Notes under the pieces: generated by a model
Database searches by the model: none
Told to the model about the DNA's origin: nothing
Seen by the model: the letters and a program-made list of their open reading frames with translations, nothing else
Part shown: positions 1-7,413 of the stretch, piece after piece
Layout: each line of letters begins with the position of its first letter
Position numbering within the stretch: the first letter of the stretch is position 1
Made by a program: the position numbers and the translations under genes
Source of the DNA: an uncultured Chlorobiaceae bacterium
Lineage (GTDB): Bacteria > Bacteroidota > Chlorobiia > Chlorobiales > Chlorobiaceae
Direction: 5' to 3'
Length of the DNA stretch: 41,578 nt
Assembly (NCBI GenBank): GCA_903994635.1
Contig: CAJEXQ010000017.1
Coordinates: 1 to 41,578, forward strand

Positions 1-252
1 TCAACAGGTTACAAGCTCCCATCCCACCCATCCCCGTACCCAATAATAACCCCCACCCCCCGCCGCCGCGTCTAACTCATTGTCAGTCAACTCGTTTTGC
101 ACCTCTTTAACCTCTGCTTCGGTAACATGAAATCCTGCGTCCCCGGCCGCAGCAAGCCTTGCATCAACACCCTCAATTGCTAAGATGCGATTCCTGAATG
201 CCTCGTCCGACTTCATTTTCTCGATGAACAATCTTGCTTGGTCTAATGACAT
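1..252 (-). CDS. Nif11-type leader peptide precursor (RiPP-like), copy 1
   Basis: A complete 83-residue peptide. Residues 1-66 match the Nif11-like leader family: MSLDQARLFIEKMKSDEAF at the start, a helical acidic middle, and a double-glycine cleavage site in AAAGG (G65-G66). The predicted core after the site is 17 residues, GGYYWVRGWVGWELVTC, rich in Trp and Tyr and ending in Cys. Family knowledge: Nif11 leaders carry ribosomal peptides that are modified and cut after Gly-Gly, usually by a peptidase-transporter. The ATG at 252 is preceded by an AAGGGG ribosome site. The stop codon is the first triplet of the window, so any partner gene further left is not visible. A paralogue with a nearly identical leader and a different core lies at 5666-5899. 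No modifying enzyme or exporter adjoins this copy on the visible side. The family call is firm; the chemistry and role of the product are unknown. Confidence 0.85.
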   Translation of the reverse strand: MSLDQARLFIEKMKSDEAFRNRILAIEGVDARLAAAGDAGFHVTEAEVKEVQNELTDNELDAAAGGGGYYWVRGWVGWELVTC

Positions 253-401
253 GAGATTCCCCTTGGGTTGGTGGGAAAAACCCTATAACCTGAAGATCAA
301 GCTAACATTTGTAACTGCATTTGCAAAAGCAAATCAGCTTGCTTTGCTATGCTCATTCAGCGGCTTGCGGTGCCGCCCGACATCGATGCGGGGCATCAGC
401 G

Positions 402-482
402 CCTGTCATTTCGAGCGTCAGCGAGAAATCTTGAGTATTGTGCTGTAAGATTTCTCCTCACTTCGTTCGTCGAAATGACAGG
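402..482. repeat. Imperfect inverted repeat of ~81 bp
   Basis: The left arm begins CCTGTCATTTCGAGCG and the right arm ends CGTCGAAATGACAGG. The arms also share AGAAATCTT/AAGATTTCT, so the element folds into one long hairpin. It lies between the Nif11 gene and the SWIM-like fragment, outside any convincing gene. A related short form with arms GTCATTCC and GGAATGAC occurs at 18777-18803. It looks like a dispersed intergenic repeat; whether it is a MITE-like mobile unit cannot be decided from two examples. Confidence 0.7.
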
Positions 483-593
483 GTGATTGATCCATGTTTC
501 CGGAATGGATGTGCGACCATGAACTGCGCCATTTCGGAATCGTCGGTAGGTTGGCCGGCAAGTTGACCAAACATACACCCTTCTGCACAGTCG
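483..593. other. Intergenic remainder before the SWIM-like fragment
   Basis: Together with the repeat at 402-482 this forms a 340-bp stretch (253-593) between the Nif11 gene and the next reading frame. Short open frames exist on both strands here, but none resembles a known protein. No promoter can be named with confidence. Confidence 0.4.
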
Positions 594-1355
594 ATGATCG
601 CTTCGTCAAGTCTGTTCATGATTTATCTGAAATACGGTGACGACTACCATGATCTGGCCACGTTCTATTGGGATGAAGGAAACCGCAAGGAAGCCCTTTC
701 GATTGCCGAAAAGGGGATGAAGAATGGGGTGGAGCGGATGGATGAATTGCGAACATTCCTCTCTGACCGAGCCCTTGAGGATGGTAACAGGGAGCAATAT
801 CTTGCCATCCAGTTCGAGCAAGCGGTCGATCATCTTACTCTGGAAAAATACAAGAGCTTCAAAAAGATTTGCTCTGCCGAAGAGTGGATGCTTTTTGAAC
901 CAAAAATAGTTGAGCAGTTCGATACATCATGGGCGTCGGAACAGCTCAAGATACGAATGGAGCGTGAGGAATACGAAGAGGCATTGGCACTCCTGCTCAT
1001 GAGCAACTATCCCTGCCATGTCGGTGATTCAAGTGAAGCGCTGCTGATAGCGAAACAACTCGAAAAACGTTTTCCGGAACAGATTCTGACCTACTACCGC
1101 TCCGGCCTCGCTCAACTGAACAATAATGCACCCCGCAAGGAGTACGCCAGACTGGCCCTGGTTATGCTTAAAGTTCGCTCTCTGCTGCTGGATGTCATGA
1201 AGGATGAAGCCAGATGGAAATTGTTTGCTGGCAAGGTCAAGGGTGAGAACCTCCGCAAACCAGCATTCCAGGAAGAGTTCGGCAAGGTCATAGCAGAATG
1301 GGGTGAGCTGGTTCCGGCAGAAAACGTTGTTCAGAGAACGGCAAAGCGATGGTAA
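594..1355 (+). pseudogene. C-terminal fragment of a SWIM zinc-finger-family-like protein
   Basis: The frame encodes 253 residues resembling the helical-repeat C-terminal half of SWIM zinc-finger-family proteins. The similar blocks read roughly NRKEALSIAEKGM, then a stretch ending LALEDGNREQYLAIQF-type text, then a Y-x-x-x-K-x-x-x-x-x-EEW block. No SWIM motif (CxCxnCxH) is present and the reading frame is closed just upstream, so the N-terminal half with the zinc site appears to be missing. Downstream to 1581 there is no convincing gene. It could be a free-standing helical-repeat protein. I prefer a truncated remnant because it sits among other broken genes and has no clear ribosome site. The family match is from memory and moderate. 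Confidence 0.45.
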
Positions 1356-1581
1356 TGAATCAGTAAAGCTGTTCCGTTGGATAACGTCCCTATCGATTGT
1401 TGTGGTAGCGGTGTGGCTGAACGCTGAAGAGATTCCTGATATTCTGTCTATCATCAAGCAGCATGCAATCAAAGAGGTAAAATATTGTTAAATTCGTCTG
1501 CAAGATTTACGTCACCGAACGGAGCTGGCAGCACGTCTGGCACATTAGAACACTCAAAAAGTGACCTGACGAGCAAAGAAA

Positions 1582-2286
1582 TCATCTCAGCCGTTCACGC
1601 CGTTTTTTGAGCAGCTCAATATGTTCGAGTGCCGCATGGACAAGTGCGACACAAAAAGAAGGAAGCTCACCATGTGCATTCAAGTTCATGACCGAGTTCG
1701 CAAAACGTTCTGCTTGTCTTATTTTTAGAGGATTTTCTGACCTCAATCCAACTCCGTACCGATTGAGCGTCTCTCTCCTGCGTTCTTTGAGCGTAAACGC
1801 ATTCAGATTCAAAACCTCATGAAGCATCCGTTCAACCGCAAGATCTTCGCTCGTCACGGTTCCATTCTGGTGATAGTTGATCAGCTTCTCACATCTTGAA
1901 TCGCGTGGTGTCAACGCCAAAAATTGATCACCACGATACGTTGCTCCAAATTCAGTACCACCTTTACTCTCCTTTCCTGGATAGCAAGCTACCATATTCC
2001 CGTATTCAACACTCTCTTCTACCTGTATTTCATTACGGGACTTCGATTGCGGTATAAGATGCTCTATATGCGAAGTATCAGCAGTAATGCGAAGCATCGT
2101 GTATGCACACAAAAAGCCCTGGTCTTTCAGACGCTGAAATTTGATCGCTTTCTTGACGTCCACCTGCTCTCCGTTCACTTCGATGCGACCCAATTCAGCA
2201 AAATCGAGAGTCTGTGCTGCGGCATTGCGTTGAGCTTTCCAGTAAAGGAGCGCTTGGGGAGGATCATTTTTTTCGATATAACGCAT
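1582..2286 (-). CDS. ptuB: Septu-type HNH endonuclease PtuB (TIGR02646-like)
   Basis: A 234-residue protein with an HNH-type core: C60-A-Y, then SHIEHLIPQS (H73, E75, H76), then YGNMVAC (N97, C101) and a KGG turn near 108-110. This matches the TIGR02646 / PtuB nuclease family of Septu and of retron Ec78-type systems. Its ATG at 2286 lies 3 bases after the end of the ATPase gene, so the two are one operon transcribed leftward. Family knowledge: PtuB cuts nucleic acid when the PtuA ATPase scaffold is triggered by phage infection. The second zinc cysteine of a classic CxxC knuckle is not seen at C60 (CAYT). I cannot tell whether this is a subfamily trait or a loss. The operon context supports the assignment. 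Confidence 0.8.
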   Translation of the reverse strand: MRYIEKNDPPQALLYWKAQRNAAAQTLDFAELGRIEVNGEQVDVKKAIKFQRLKDQGFLCAYTMLRITADTSHIEHLIPQSKSRNEIQVEESVEYGNMVACYPGKESKGGTEFGATYRGDQFLALTPRDSRCEKLINYHQNGTVTSEDLAVERMLHEVLNLNAFTLKERRRETLNRYGVGLRSENPLKIRQAERFANSVMNLNAHGELPSFCVALVHAALEHIELLKKRRERLR

Positions 2287-2289
2287 AAT

Positions 2290-3609
2290 TCAGAAGCAGT
2301 TACCTGAATCATCCTCATCGGCGATTGCATCCATGCGATCCATATAGGCGTCCACGCGATCAAACTCCGGAACATTCGGAAATTCATTTCGAAGTACATT
2401 CAAGACGTTTCGAGCCACTTCAAATTCGGCATTAGCCAAAAGTGTGTCCAATTCGGCAAGCTTTTCAGCGAATACCCGGCTGACGTAGTTTGCTCCCATG
2501 ATATCCCGTAAGACCTCATTGCTGTTGAGGCCGAGTGACGCATCTGGCTTGAACCAGCTTCCATCCTGCCGCAGGACAATAATCTGACCTGCCGGTGTTT
2601 CGCCAATCACCTGTGGAGAGTGGGTCGAGGCAAAAAACTGAATTTTTGGAAAGATGCTTATGAGGTTCGATACAACCTGGCGCTGCCACTTGGGGTGAAG
2701 ATGCAAATCTATCTCGTCAAGCAAAACAATACCGGAGGTCTCCCGTAAAACAGCATCGCCATAATGTGGATTCAAAACAGCCGCCTTGATTGCGATGTCA
2801 GCAACAACAGCAAGCATAGATCGTTGACCATCACTAAGCAACCTGAAAGGCAAGCGCCCTTTACCGCAGTATTCGACAACAAGATTTTTATCCTTAACGC
2901 TATAATCCAGATAGTTGCAGTTATCCACACAGCGCCTCATGGCATCCTTCGCGGCCTTGAATGTCGCATTCTCGTGACCCTGCTCTAAAGCTATATACTT
3001 TTCGTTCGCAAGCCAATTAAAGATTTCACTTAATTTGATTCTTGGATCAATGCAAAAGGTATAGGCATCCAGACGAACAGAATTGTTTAATTCAGACGGA
3101 ATATTTTCAGTTGCCTGCATCTCCTTCGTCGGAATCCACAATCTTCCTGCGCCATAATAGGCTATTAAAGGAAGATTGACCCGTTGATCCGCCTGAACCT
3201 TGTGCACCATTTTTTCAACCAACTCCTTCAAAGCTCTTGCATCCTTACTGGTGGTCTTCCCCCCTTTGCCACAAATCTCCCGCTTCCATTCCAGCTCCCA
3301 TTTTCCATGAAGCGCCACGTCATCAAAAATCAAGCCTTTGGCAGCAACCGATACGGGGTACTGAGGGAGTGGAACGGGATTTTCGCTCTGTTTGCTGAAT
3401 TCTATACGGACATCCTCCTCCCTGATGTGCCGTGAATCGTAGCCCTTCACTCCCAACAAAAAACTCCCTGCTGCAACAGCTAATGCATCAAGCAAACTGG
3501 TCTTGCCGCTCCCGTTTTCACCAACGATCAAATTGAACCCGTCATCGAAGTCAATGCTCGTATCTTTGAATCCTTTATAGTTCGATAAATCGAGATGATT
3601 AATTTTCAT
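2290..3609 (-). CDS. ptuA: Septu-type ATPase PtuA (SMC/RecF-like)
   Basis: A 439-residue ABC-type ATPase of the overcoming-lysogenization-defect/RecF style. It has a Walker A at GENGSGKTS (residues 30-38), a signature-like LLSDGQRSM (257-265), a Walker B IVLLDEIDLHLHP (294-306) and an H-switch STHSPQ (329-334). The N-terminal strand MKINHLDLSNYKGF is typical of RecF/SMC-like heads. It is the first gene of a leftward pair with the HNH nuclease PtuB, the hallmark of Septu defence. Known Septu complexes use PtuA as a multimeric platform that holds PtuB inactive until infection. The 231 bp upstream (3610-3840) hold no gene and must contain the promoter, which I cannot place. Both genes look intact, so the system may be active. 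Confidence 0.85.
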   Translation of the reverse strand: MKINHLDLSNYKGFKDTSIDFDDGFNLIVGENGSGKTSLLDALAVAAGSFLLGVKGYDSRHIREEDVRIEFSKQSENPVPLPQYPVSVAAKGLIFDDVALHGKWELEWKREICGKGGKTTSKDARALKELVEKMVHKVQADQRVNLPLIAYYGAGRLWIPTKEMQATENIPSELNNSVRLDAYTFCIDPRIKLSEIFNWLANEKYIALEQGHENATFKAAKDAMRRCVDNCNYLDYSVKDKNLVVEYCGKGRLPFRLLSDGQRSMLAVVADIAIKAAVLNPHYGDAVLRETSGIVLLDEIDLHLHPKWQRQVVSNLISIFPKIQFFASTHSPQVIGETPAGQIIVLRQDGSWFKPDASLGLNSNEVLRDIMGANYVSRVFAEKLAELDTLLANAEFEVARNVLNVLRNEFPNVPEFDRVDAYMDRMDAIADEDDSGNCF

Positions 3610-3928
3610 GACCTATTTTTCTTGTTCAAGGGTTATCATGAAGCTTTCAAAAGAACCATCACGCTAATTTCACAATCCCCTTTTAAAACGACATCAAACC
3701 TTCCAAAGCGTCCTTTTTTCGCTTTCCTGAAATGTATAGAAACGGCAAACAAAGAACCAGTACATTCCGAAAATCAAGAACTGGCTGCACCATAGAAGAA
3801 AACGAGATCTACCGGCTGGGAAAGCAGAAAAAGGTAAATTTCAGGGAATTTCACCCGGAACCGATGCACGTATTTTCGCCTCGTCCGCCCCGCTCACCAT
3901 GGAATTATGTGGCATCACGAACAAGATT

Positions 3929-4303
3929 TCAATTCCGATACGATTGTGTGGGACATACAGAATGGACAACATACTCCTCCAATTGGCTTTTATTATCACC
4001 GAAATAGTATTCATAAATGGTTTCTGCCCGGCAGGCGTATTCCCATTCTTCCTCGGTTGGCAAGCGGTAAAGCTGTTTACCGGAAAGCCTATTGAGTTTT
4101 TGTATGAAGGTCTGAGCATCATTAAAGGAAACGGTTTCGACCGGCAGAGTGCCACCTTTGAAATGACTCGGACTATTTCCCATGACTGTCTCCCATTGCT
4201 GCTGGGTAATCGGATACTTGCCAAGATAGTAGTCTTGTCCGGGAATCGGGCAAAACTCGAATGCGGCCTCTTTCCCAGACGAACCGAAGCGTAGCGGAGT
4301 CTT
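3929..4303 (-). pseudogene. Broken FGE/SUMF1-domain protein (internal fragment)
   Basis: One leftward frame open from 4303 to 3929 reads as the middle of a formylglycine-generating-enzyme-like (SUMF1/EgtB/PvdO) domain: DYYLGKYPITQQQWETVMG, NSPSHFKG, LPVETVSFNDAQTFI, YRLPTEEEWEYACRA and YYFGDNKSQLEEY. A stop codon (TGA) closes the frame just upstream at 4304-4306. Downstream the expected HPVG...GNVWEW and GGSW blocks are missing and the frame ends in unrelated residues. Both the start and the C-terminal third of the domain are therefore absent, and it cannot make a whole protein. It lies head-to-head with the broken RT at 4685-5565. FGE-fold proteins are common retroelement targets, but no variable/template repeat pair is visible here. 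Confidence 0.75.
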
Positions 4304-4684
4304 TCAGGCATTGGCTGTACCCGGCCAGTGCCGCATCTTTTCAGGAAAGCGGGTGCGTACCCGGCACTGGCTTGCCTGTGGATCTCTGCCCTGCAAAAAG
4401 CTTTCCCGCCTTGCTTGCAGCGGAGCAAGGGAGTGTACTCGCGCCTTTGCGGAGTCGGGCGGGCCTCCCCTGGGGTGGACAGCGCCATGCAGCGACCGGC
4501 CAAATGCTGCAATGCTTCGCGGGCGCTGTCCGCACCGGCCACTGCGCTCAATGCTGCGATGCGAGCGGGTTCAAGGGGTGCGAACACCTTGAGGCATTGG
4601 CTGTACTGATGAGCTGCTGCGCTTATTGTCGGGCGAATGAGCAATGGTGTGTCAACAAACCGTTTATAAATGCGTTATTGAGCT
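4304..4684. other. GC-rich spacer without a recognisable gene
   Basis: This 380-bp stretch is visibly richer in G and C than its neighbours. It contains a 15-bp direct repeat (4306-4320 and 4592-4606) and a perfect 10-bp inverted repeat, GCCAGTGCCG at 4324-4333 and CGGCACTGGC at 4362-4371. Several open frames cross it on both strands, but none looks like a protein I know. It separates the broken FGE gene from the broken RT and may hold decayed 5' parts of either. Confidence 0.5.
4306..4606. repeat. 15-bp direct repeat pair AGGCATTGGCTGTAC
   Basis: Exact copies lie at 4306-4320 and 4592-4606, bounding the GC-rich spacer between the FGE fragment and the RT. They could be remnants of a duplication or of insertion and excision. 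Confidence 0.6.
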
Positions 4685-5065
4685 ATGGCAAAGTTGCAGT
4701 TGCAAAATCTCTGGCATACTGAAGGCCGCAGGTTTGCTCGCTGGGCGCCTTCCGGCAGGAAGCAGTTGCCAGCAGCAAAACACTCCCTCCGGGGAGTGCT
4801 GCGGCTGTTCATCAATCGATCCTGCATGCATGTCAATGGGCATGGAGGGGGCAAGCGAGCTGTAAGGATTGTCGATAAGCAGGCTCGCAGGTTTACATGG
4901 GTGGCAAAATTCGATATTGCCGCCTACTACGATTCAATCGACCATCGAAAGCTCCTTTCGTTACTTGACTGGGCAGGGGCGGATGAAGAATTGCTCGAAC
5001 TGGTTAGCGATTACCTCTCTCTTCCGGATACCGGGAGTACCGGAAAAAGGATAGTTGCCGGAGGG

Positions 5066-5079
5066 GCGATCAGCGATCA
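5066..5079. repeat. 7-bp tandem duplication causing an RT frameshift
   Basis: GCGATCA occurs twice back to back. With one copy the frame reads GGAISPLLGALYL, the expected RT motif; with two copies translation runs into unrelated residues and stops. This looks like a recent slippage or gap-repair lesion. Confidence 0.85.
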
Positions 5080-5326
5080 GTCCGCTGCTTGGTGCCCTTT
5101 ATCTGCACCCGCTTGACGAAGCCATGCTGGAATGGGAACGCAAGGGACGGATTCTCTACCGCCGGTTTATGGACGATTTCGTGATCCTGGCCTCGTCGAG
5201 GCATGCCTTTGCGAAAAGCTATTCGGAAAGTACACGAGGTGCTGTACAGCTTGATGCTTGTCCTGCATCCGGTGAAGCGCTTCATCGGTCGAACAGTGAA
5301 AAGCTTTGACTTCCTTGGCTACCAGA

Positions 5327-5476
5327 TCCATCCAAACCGCAAGCTCCGCCCTTCGGCGGTAAGCCTGCATCGCCTGACGGAACGTGCTCGCCAGCTTTAT
5401 GAGCGAGGAGTCTCAGAAGAGAGACTCCGGCAGTACGTCATCCGCTGGCACCGCTGGCTCCATGGCGGTTTGGATG
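5327..5476 (+). repeat. Left copy of ~150-bp direct repeat (RT 3' end)
   Basis: This part of the RT, from TCCATCCAAACCGCAAGCTC to the text ending GGCGGTTTGGATG, recurs in the same orientation at 9763-9914. I count about five substitutions and one inserted base, so identity is about 96%. The two copies bracket the Nif11/GNAT/HExxH cassette. Confidence 0.9.
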
Positions 5477-5565
5477 GCATGGTATCATACAAAGGCGGCA
5501 TCACCAAATACTGGGTCTCTGTTCTGAAACATCTTCACATCACCGGGGCCACGGTTCAACCCTGA

Positions 5566-5665
5566 TGCCGGGGCGGTTTATGACCACTCCGGCAGAGCAA
5601 AGGTAACCTGGCAAAAACGTGCCCCACGACAGGGGTTGACCGAAGGTGTGGACTCTTTCAACAGA
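5566..5665. other. Intergenic between RT and Nif11 copy 2
   Basis: One hundred bases between the RT stop and the stop of the leftward Nif11 gene. No gene and no clear terminator hairpin with a T-run is visible. Confidence 0.4.
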
Positions 5666-5899
5666 CTACCATAACGCGTTCACCCAACACCACGTCCGCC
5701 TCCCCCCCGCCGCCGCTTCTAACTCATCGTCTGTCAACTCGCTTTGCACCTCCTTAACCTCTGCTTCGGTAACCTGAAATCCTGCGTCACGGGCCGCAGC
5801 AAGCCTTGCATCAACACCCTCAATTGCTGTGATGCGATTCCTGAATGCCTCGTCCGACTTCATCTTCTCGATGAACGCTTTTGCTTGATCTAATGACAT
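5666..5899 (-). CDS. Nif11-type leader peptide precursor (RiPP-like), copy 2
   Basis: A 77-residue peptide starting at the ATG at 5899, which has a strong GGAGG ribosome site a few bases upstream. An upstream in-frame start at 6007 would add 36 residues unlike the family and is rejected. Residues 1-66 match copy 1 (1-252) at 58 of 66 positions. The leader ends AAAGG (G65-G66). The predicted core is only 11 residues, RRTWCWVNALW, with three Trp and one Cys. The gene is divergent from the GNAT/HExxH/unknown operon that starts about 460 bp away, and both lie between the RT direct repeats. Family knowledge says such leaders guide modifying enzymes; no known Nif11 enzyme (LanM, radical SAM, nitrile-hydratase-like) is in the window, so the neighbouring operon is the only local candidate. 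Confidence 0.85.
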   Translation of the reverse strand: MSLDQAKAFIEKMKSDEAFRNRITAIEGVDARLAAARDAGFQVTEAEVKEVQSELTDDELEAAAGGRRTWCWVNALW

Positions 5900-6355
5900 G
5901 ATATCCTCCAGAGGTTGGTGGTTGAAAAATGATCTTACCACTCGGAAGCTACGCGTTTTCGACAGTAATTGCAAACGCAGCCACCCAAGTCTGACCTGCC
6001 CTCGCACCGGCCTGTTCTCTGGCTGGTAGATGGATGCCCCTCGAGGGGCAGCGGGAGATTTGCCAGCGAAGAGAAACTGACGTGTCCAATGAATTTTCAG
6101 TTTTTCTTTAATGTATATTTATCATTCGGAGCTATAACTTGAATGCTTTTCAGATTGATTATGCCATAATATCCTTGCAGGTGGTTGTGTAAGTATCTTT
6201 TACATGGATTTTTTTCCTCAATAACCGGACACTTGTGAGTATCTGTGACTATAGTAAAGGGGTTTTATTCACTTTAATTTTGCATTCTGTTGTCAGTTTT
6301 ATCGATATTCCAGGGCCAATTCAACGCCTCTGATCGTTCTACTGAAGCTCCTGTC
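5900..6355. other. Divergent intergenic region between Nif11 copy 2 and the GNAT gene
   Basis: About 456 bp holding the control regions of two divergent units. It contains the perfect 16-bp palindrome TGCCCCTCGAGGGGCA at 6035-6050. The stretch from about 6100 to 6290 is AT-rich with scattered TATAAT-like words, but I cannot name a single promoter. A TTG at 6290 in frame with the GNAT gene would extend it by 22 residues. An AAAGGGG sequence near 6256-6262 is too far from either start to be its ribosome site. Confidence 0.5.
6035..6050. promoter_or_regulatory. Perfect 16-bp palindrome in the divergent control region
   Basis: TGCCCCTCGAGGGGCA is self-complementary over all 16 bases and lies about 135 bp upstream of the Nif11 start. 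It could be a dimeric regulator site or a short hairpin. Its function is inferred from position only. Confidence 0.35.
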
Positions 6356-7330
6356 ATGATTACGCCACTGGGTAGAGAGGATATAAGCGCGGTCTCTTCT
6401 TTGACATTTCCGGCATATCGCTTTTTGCTTGAACAGGCGATTGCTGATAACAAGAGTGAAGAGACGGTTATTGCCCTTGTGGCCCGGTCGGCAGGAACAC
6501 CTGTTGGCCTGGTTCTTGCACGATACTCAGTAACAGATGGTAGCAGTCCCGATGCCGAACATCCGCAGCAGCTTGCTTTACTTTCAGTCATGACCGATCT
6601 TTTGTGGCGTCGTTGTGGTGTTGCCACCTCGTTACTGCAAGCTTTGAAAGAGGAAGGATGGCGACTTGGTTTTCAGCGATTGAAGGTGGGTTACACAACA
6701 AAAATGGAGTCGCTGGCTGCATTTGAGCACCTGCTTGCCTCAACAGGATGGAGTGCTCCACAACCATCCATGCACCTGTCGCTGTTCAGGGTAAGTGATA
6801 TGCAGAAAGCTTCATGGCAGGGTTTTGCTCTTTCTCGGCCTCGAGGTTATGAACTGTTTCCCTTGAGCGAACTCAGGGATGAAGAGTCTGCCCGACTCAA
6901 AGCAGGTGTTGCTGCTGGCGATATACCCGAAGGGCTTTCACCTTTTGCAGATGAGGAGTATCTGGTGCCGGAGTTGAGCGTTGGTATCCGATTCGGAAAA
7001 GATGTTGTTGCATGGATGACACTGATCCGCTCGCCTTTTATTTCGGATGCTCTCTGTTACCGTAGCTTTTTTGTGCATCCAGCCATGCGGACTGCCAACG
7101 GATTCGGGGCACTTGTTGCCAGAGAAGCGTTTTATCTTCATGCAGCAAGCCACATTCGGGAAGAACGACCAAATGGTGTTTTCGGTACCTCATGCAATGC
7201 AATAAAACAGCTTAACTTTGCTCGAAAAAGGCTGTTTCCCTATTGCCATGAAATCTATGAATCACGAAGAACAACCTTGCTGCTGCAAAAAGAGGCGATG
7301 AAACCAATGAAAGAAGCCATAACACTTTAG
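6356..7330 (+). CDS. GNAT-fold acetyltransferase-like protein, possibly two domains
   Basis: About 324 residues from the ATG at 6356. That start gives MITPLGREDISAV, a typical GNAT first strand; a TTG at 6290 is the alternative, and neither has a clear ribosome site. The acetyl-CoA-binding motif A is visible as LALLSVMTDLLWRRCGVATS, with the R-R-C-G-V-A loop at about 85-90. A following FEHLLASTGW fits the usual strand/helix. A second, weaker GNAT-like half is suggested near YRSFFVHPAMRTANGFGALV and a closing NFARKRLFPYCHEIYE. First gene of a rightward three-gene unit; 83 bp separate it from the next start. Family role: moving an acetyl or acyl group to an amine. The substrate is unknown; neighbouring a Nif11 peptide, acylation of the peptide is a possibility but only inference. 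Confidence 0.7.
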   Translation: MITPLGREDISAVSSLTFPAYRFLLEQAIADNKSEETVIALVARSAGTPVGLVLARYSVTDGSSPDAEHPQQLALLSVMTDLLWRRCGVATSLLQALKEEGWRLGFQRLKVGYTTKMESLAAFEHLLASTGWSAPQPSMHLSLFRVSDMQKASWQGFALSRPRGYELFPLSELRDEESARLKAGVAAGDIPEGLSPFADEEYLVPELSVGIRFGKDVVAWMTLIRSPFISDALCYRSFFVHPAMRTANGFGALVAREAFYLHAASHIREERPNGVFGTSCNAIKQLNFARKRLFPYCHEIYESRRTTLLLQKEAMKPMKEAITL

Positions 7331-7413
7331 GCGAACAGTACTTTTGACCGTCAAATGGCTGAATGGATATTTCAATGAGCTGGCAAGCCAGCAGACAGCA
7401 TGGAGGTTTGACA

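Larger units (their letters stand above)
4685..5565 (+). pseudogene. Group-II-like reverse transcriptase, twice frameshifted
   Basis: Three overlapping frames join into one RT. Frame one carries CMHVNGHGGGKRAVR and FDIAAYYDSIDH (motif with the first catalytic Asp). Frame two carries AISPLLGALYLHPLDEAM and YRRFMDDFVIL (the catalytic DD). Frame three carries RKAIRKVHEVL, LHPVKRFIG and FDFLGYQIHPN (thumb), then a helical tail ending at 5565. Frame one breaks at a 7-bp tandem duplication (GCGATCA twice, 5066-5079). Frame two breaks at one extra T in the run near 5209-5211. Removing both restores a continuous protein. The usual N-terminal ~80 residues of this RT class are not recognisable. The SPLLG and FLGY motifs fit group-II-like RTs rather than retrons or diversity-generating elements. 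No intron RNA domain V is visible. Its 3' end is duplicated at 9763-9914. Confidence 0.8.

Noticed and set aside
3841..4644. Leftward open frame of 267 residues across the FGE remnant
   Set aside because: It is a different frame from the recognisable FGE text and its own translation shows no domain.
4261..4722. Rightward open frame of 153 residues in the GC-rich spacer
   Set aside because: Open because of base composition; several overlapping frames on both strands are equally long and none resembles a protein.
1582..5565. A retron (Ec78-like) formed by ptuA, ptuB and the nearby RT
   Set aside because: The RT lies on the other strand beyond a broken FGE gene, has group-II-like SPLLG and FLGY motifs rather than retron features, is frameshifted, and no msr-msd-like structure is visible. 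The PtuAB pair stands alone as Septu.
3841..5565. A diversity-generating retroelement
   Set aside because: The RT lacks the DGR-type SQ motif, the FGE gene lacks its C-terminal variable region, orientation is opposite, and no template repeat with adenine-specific differences can be found. The RT repeat copies differ by mixed substitutions.
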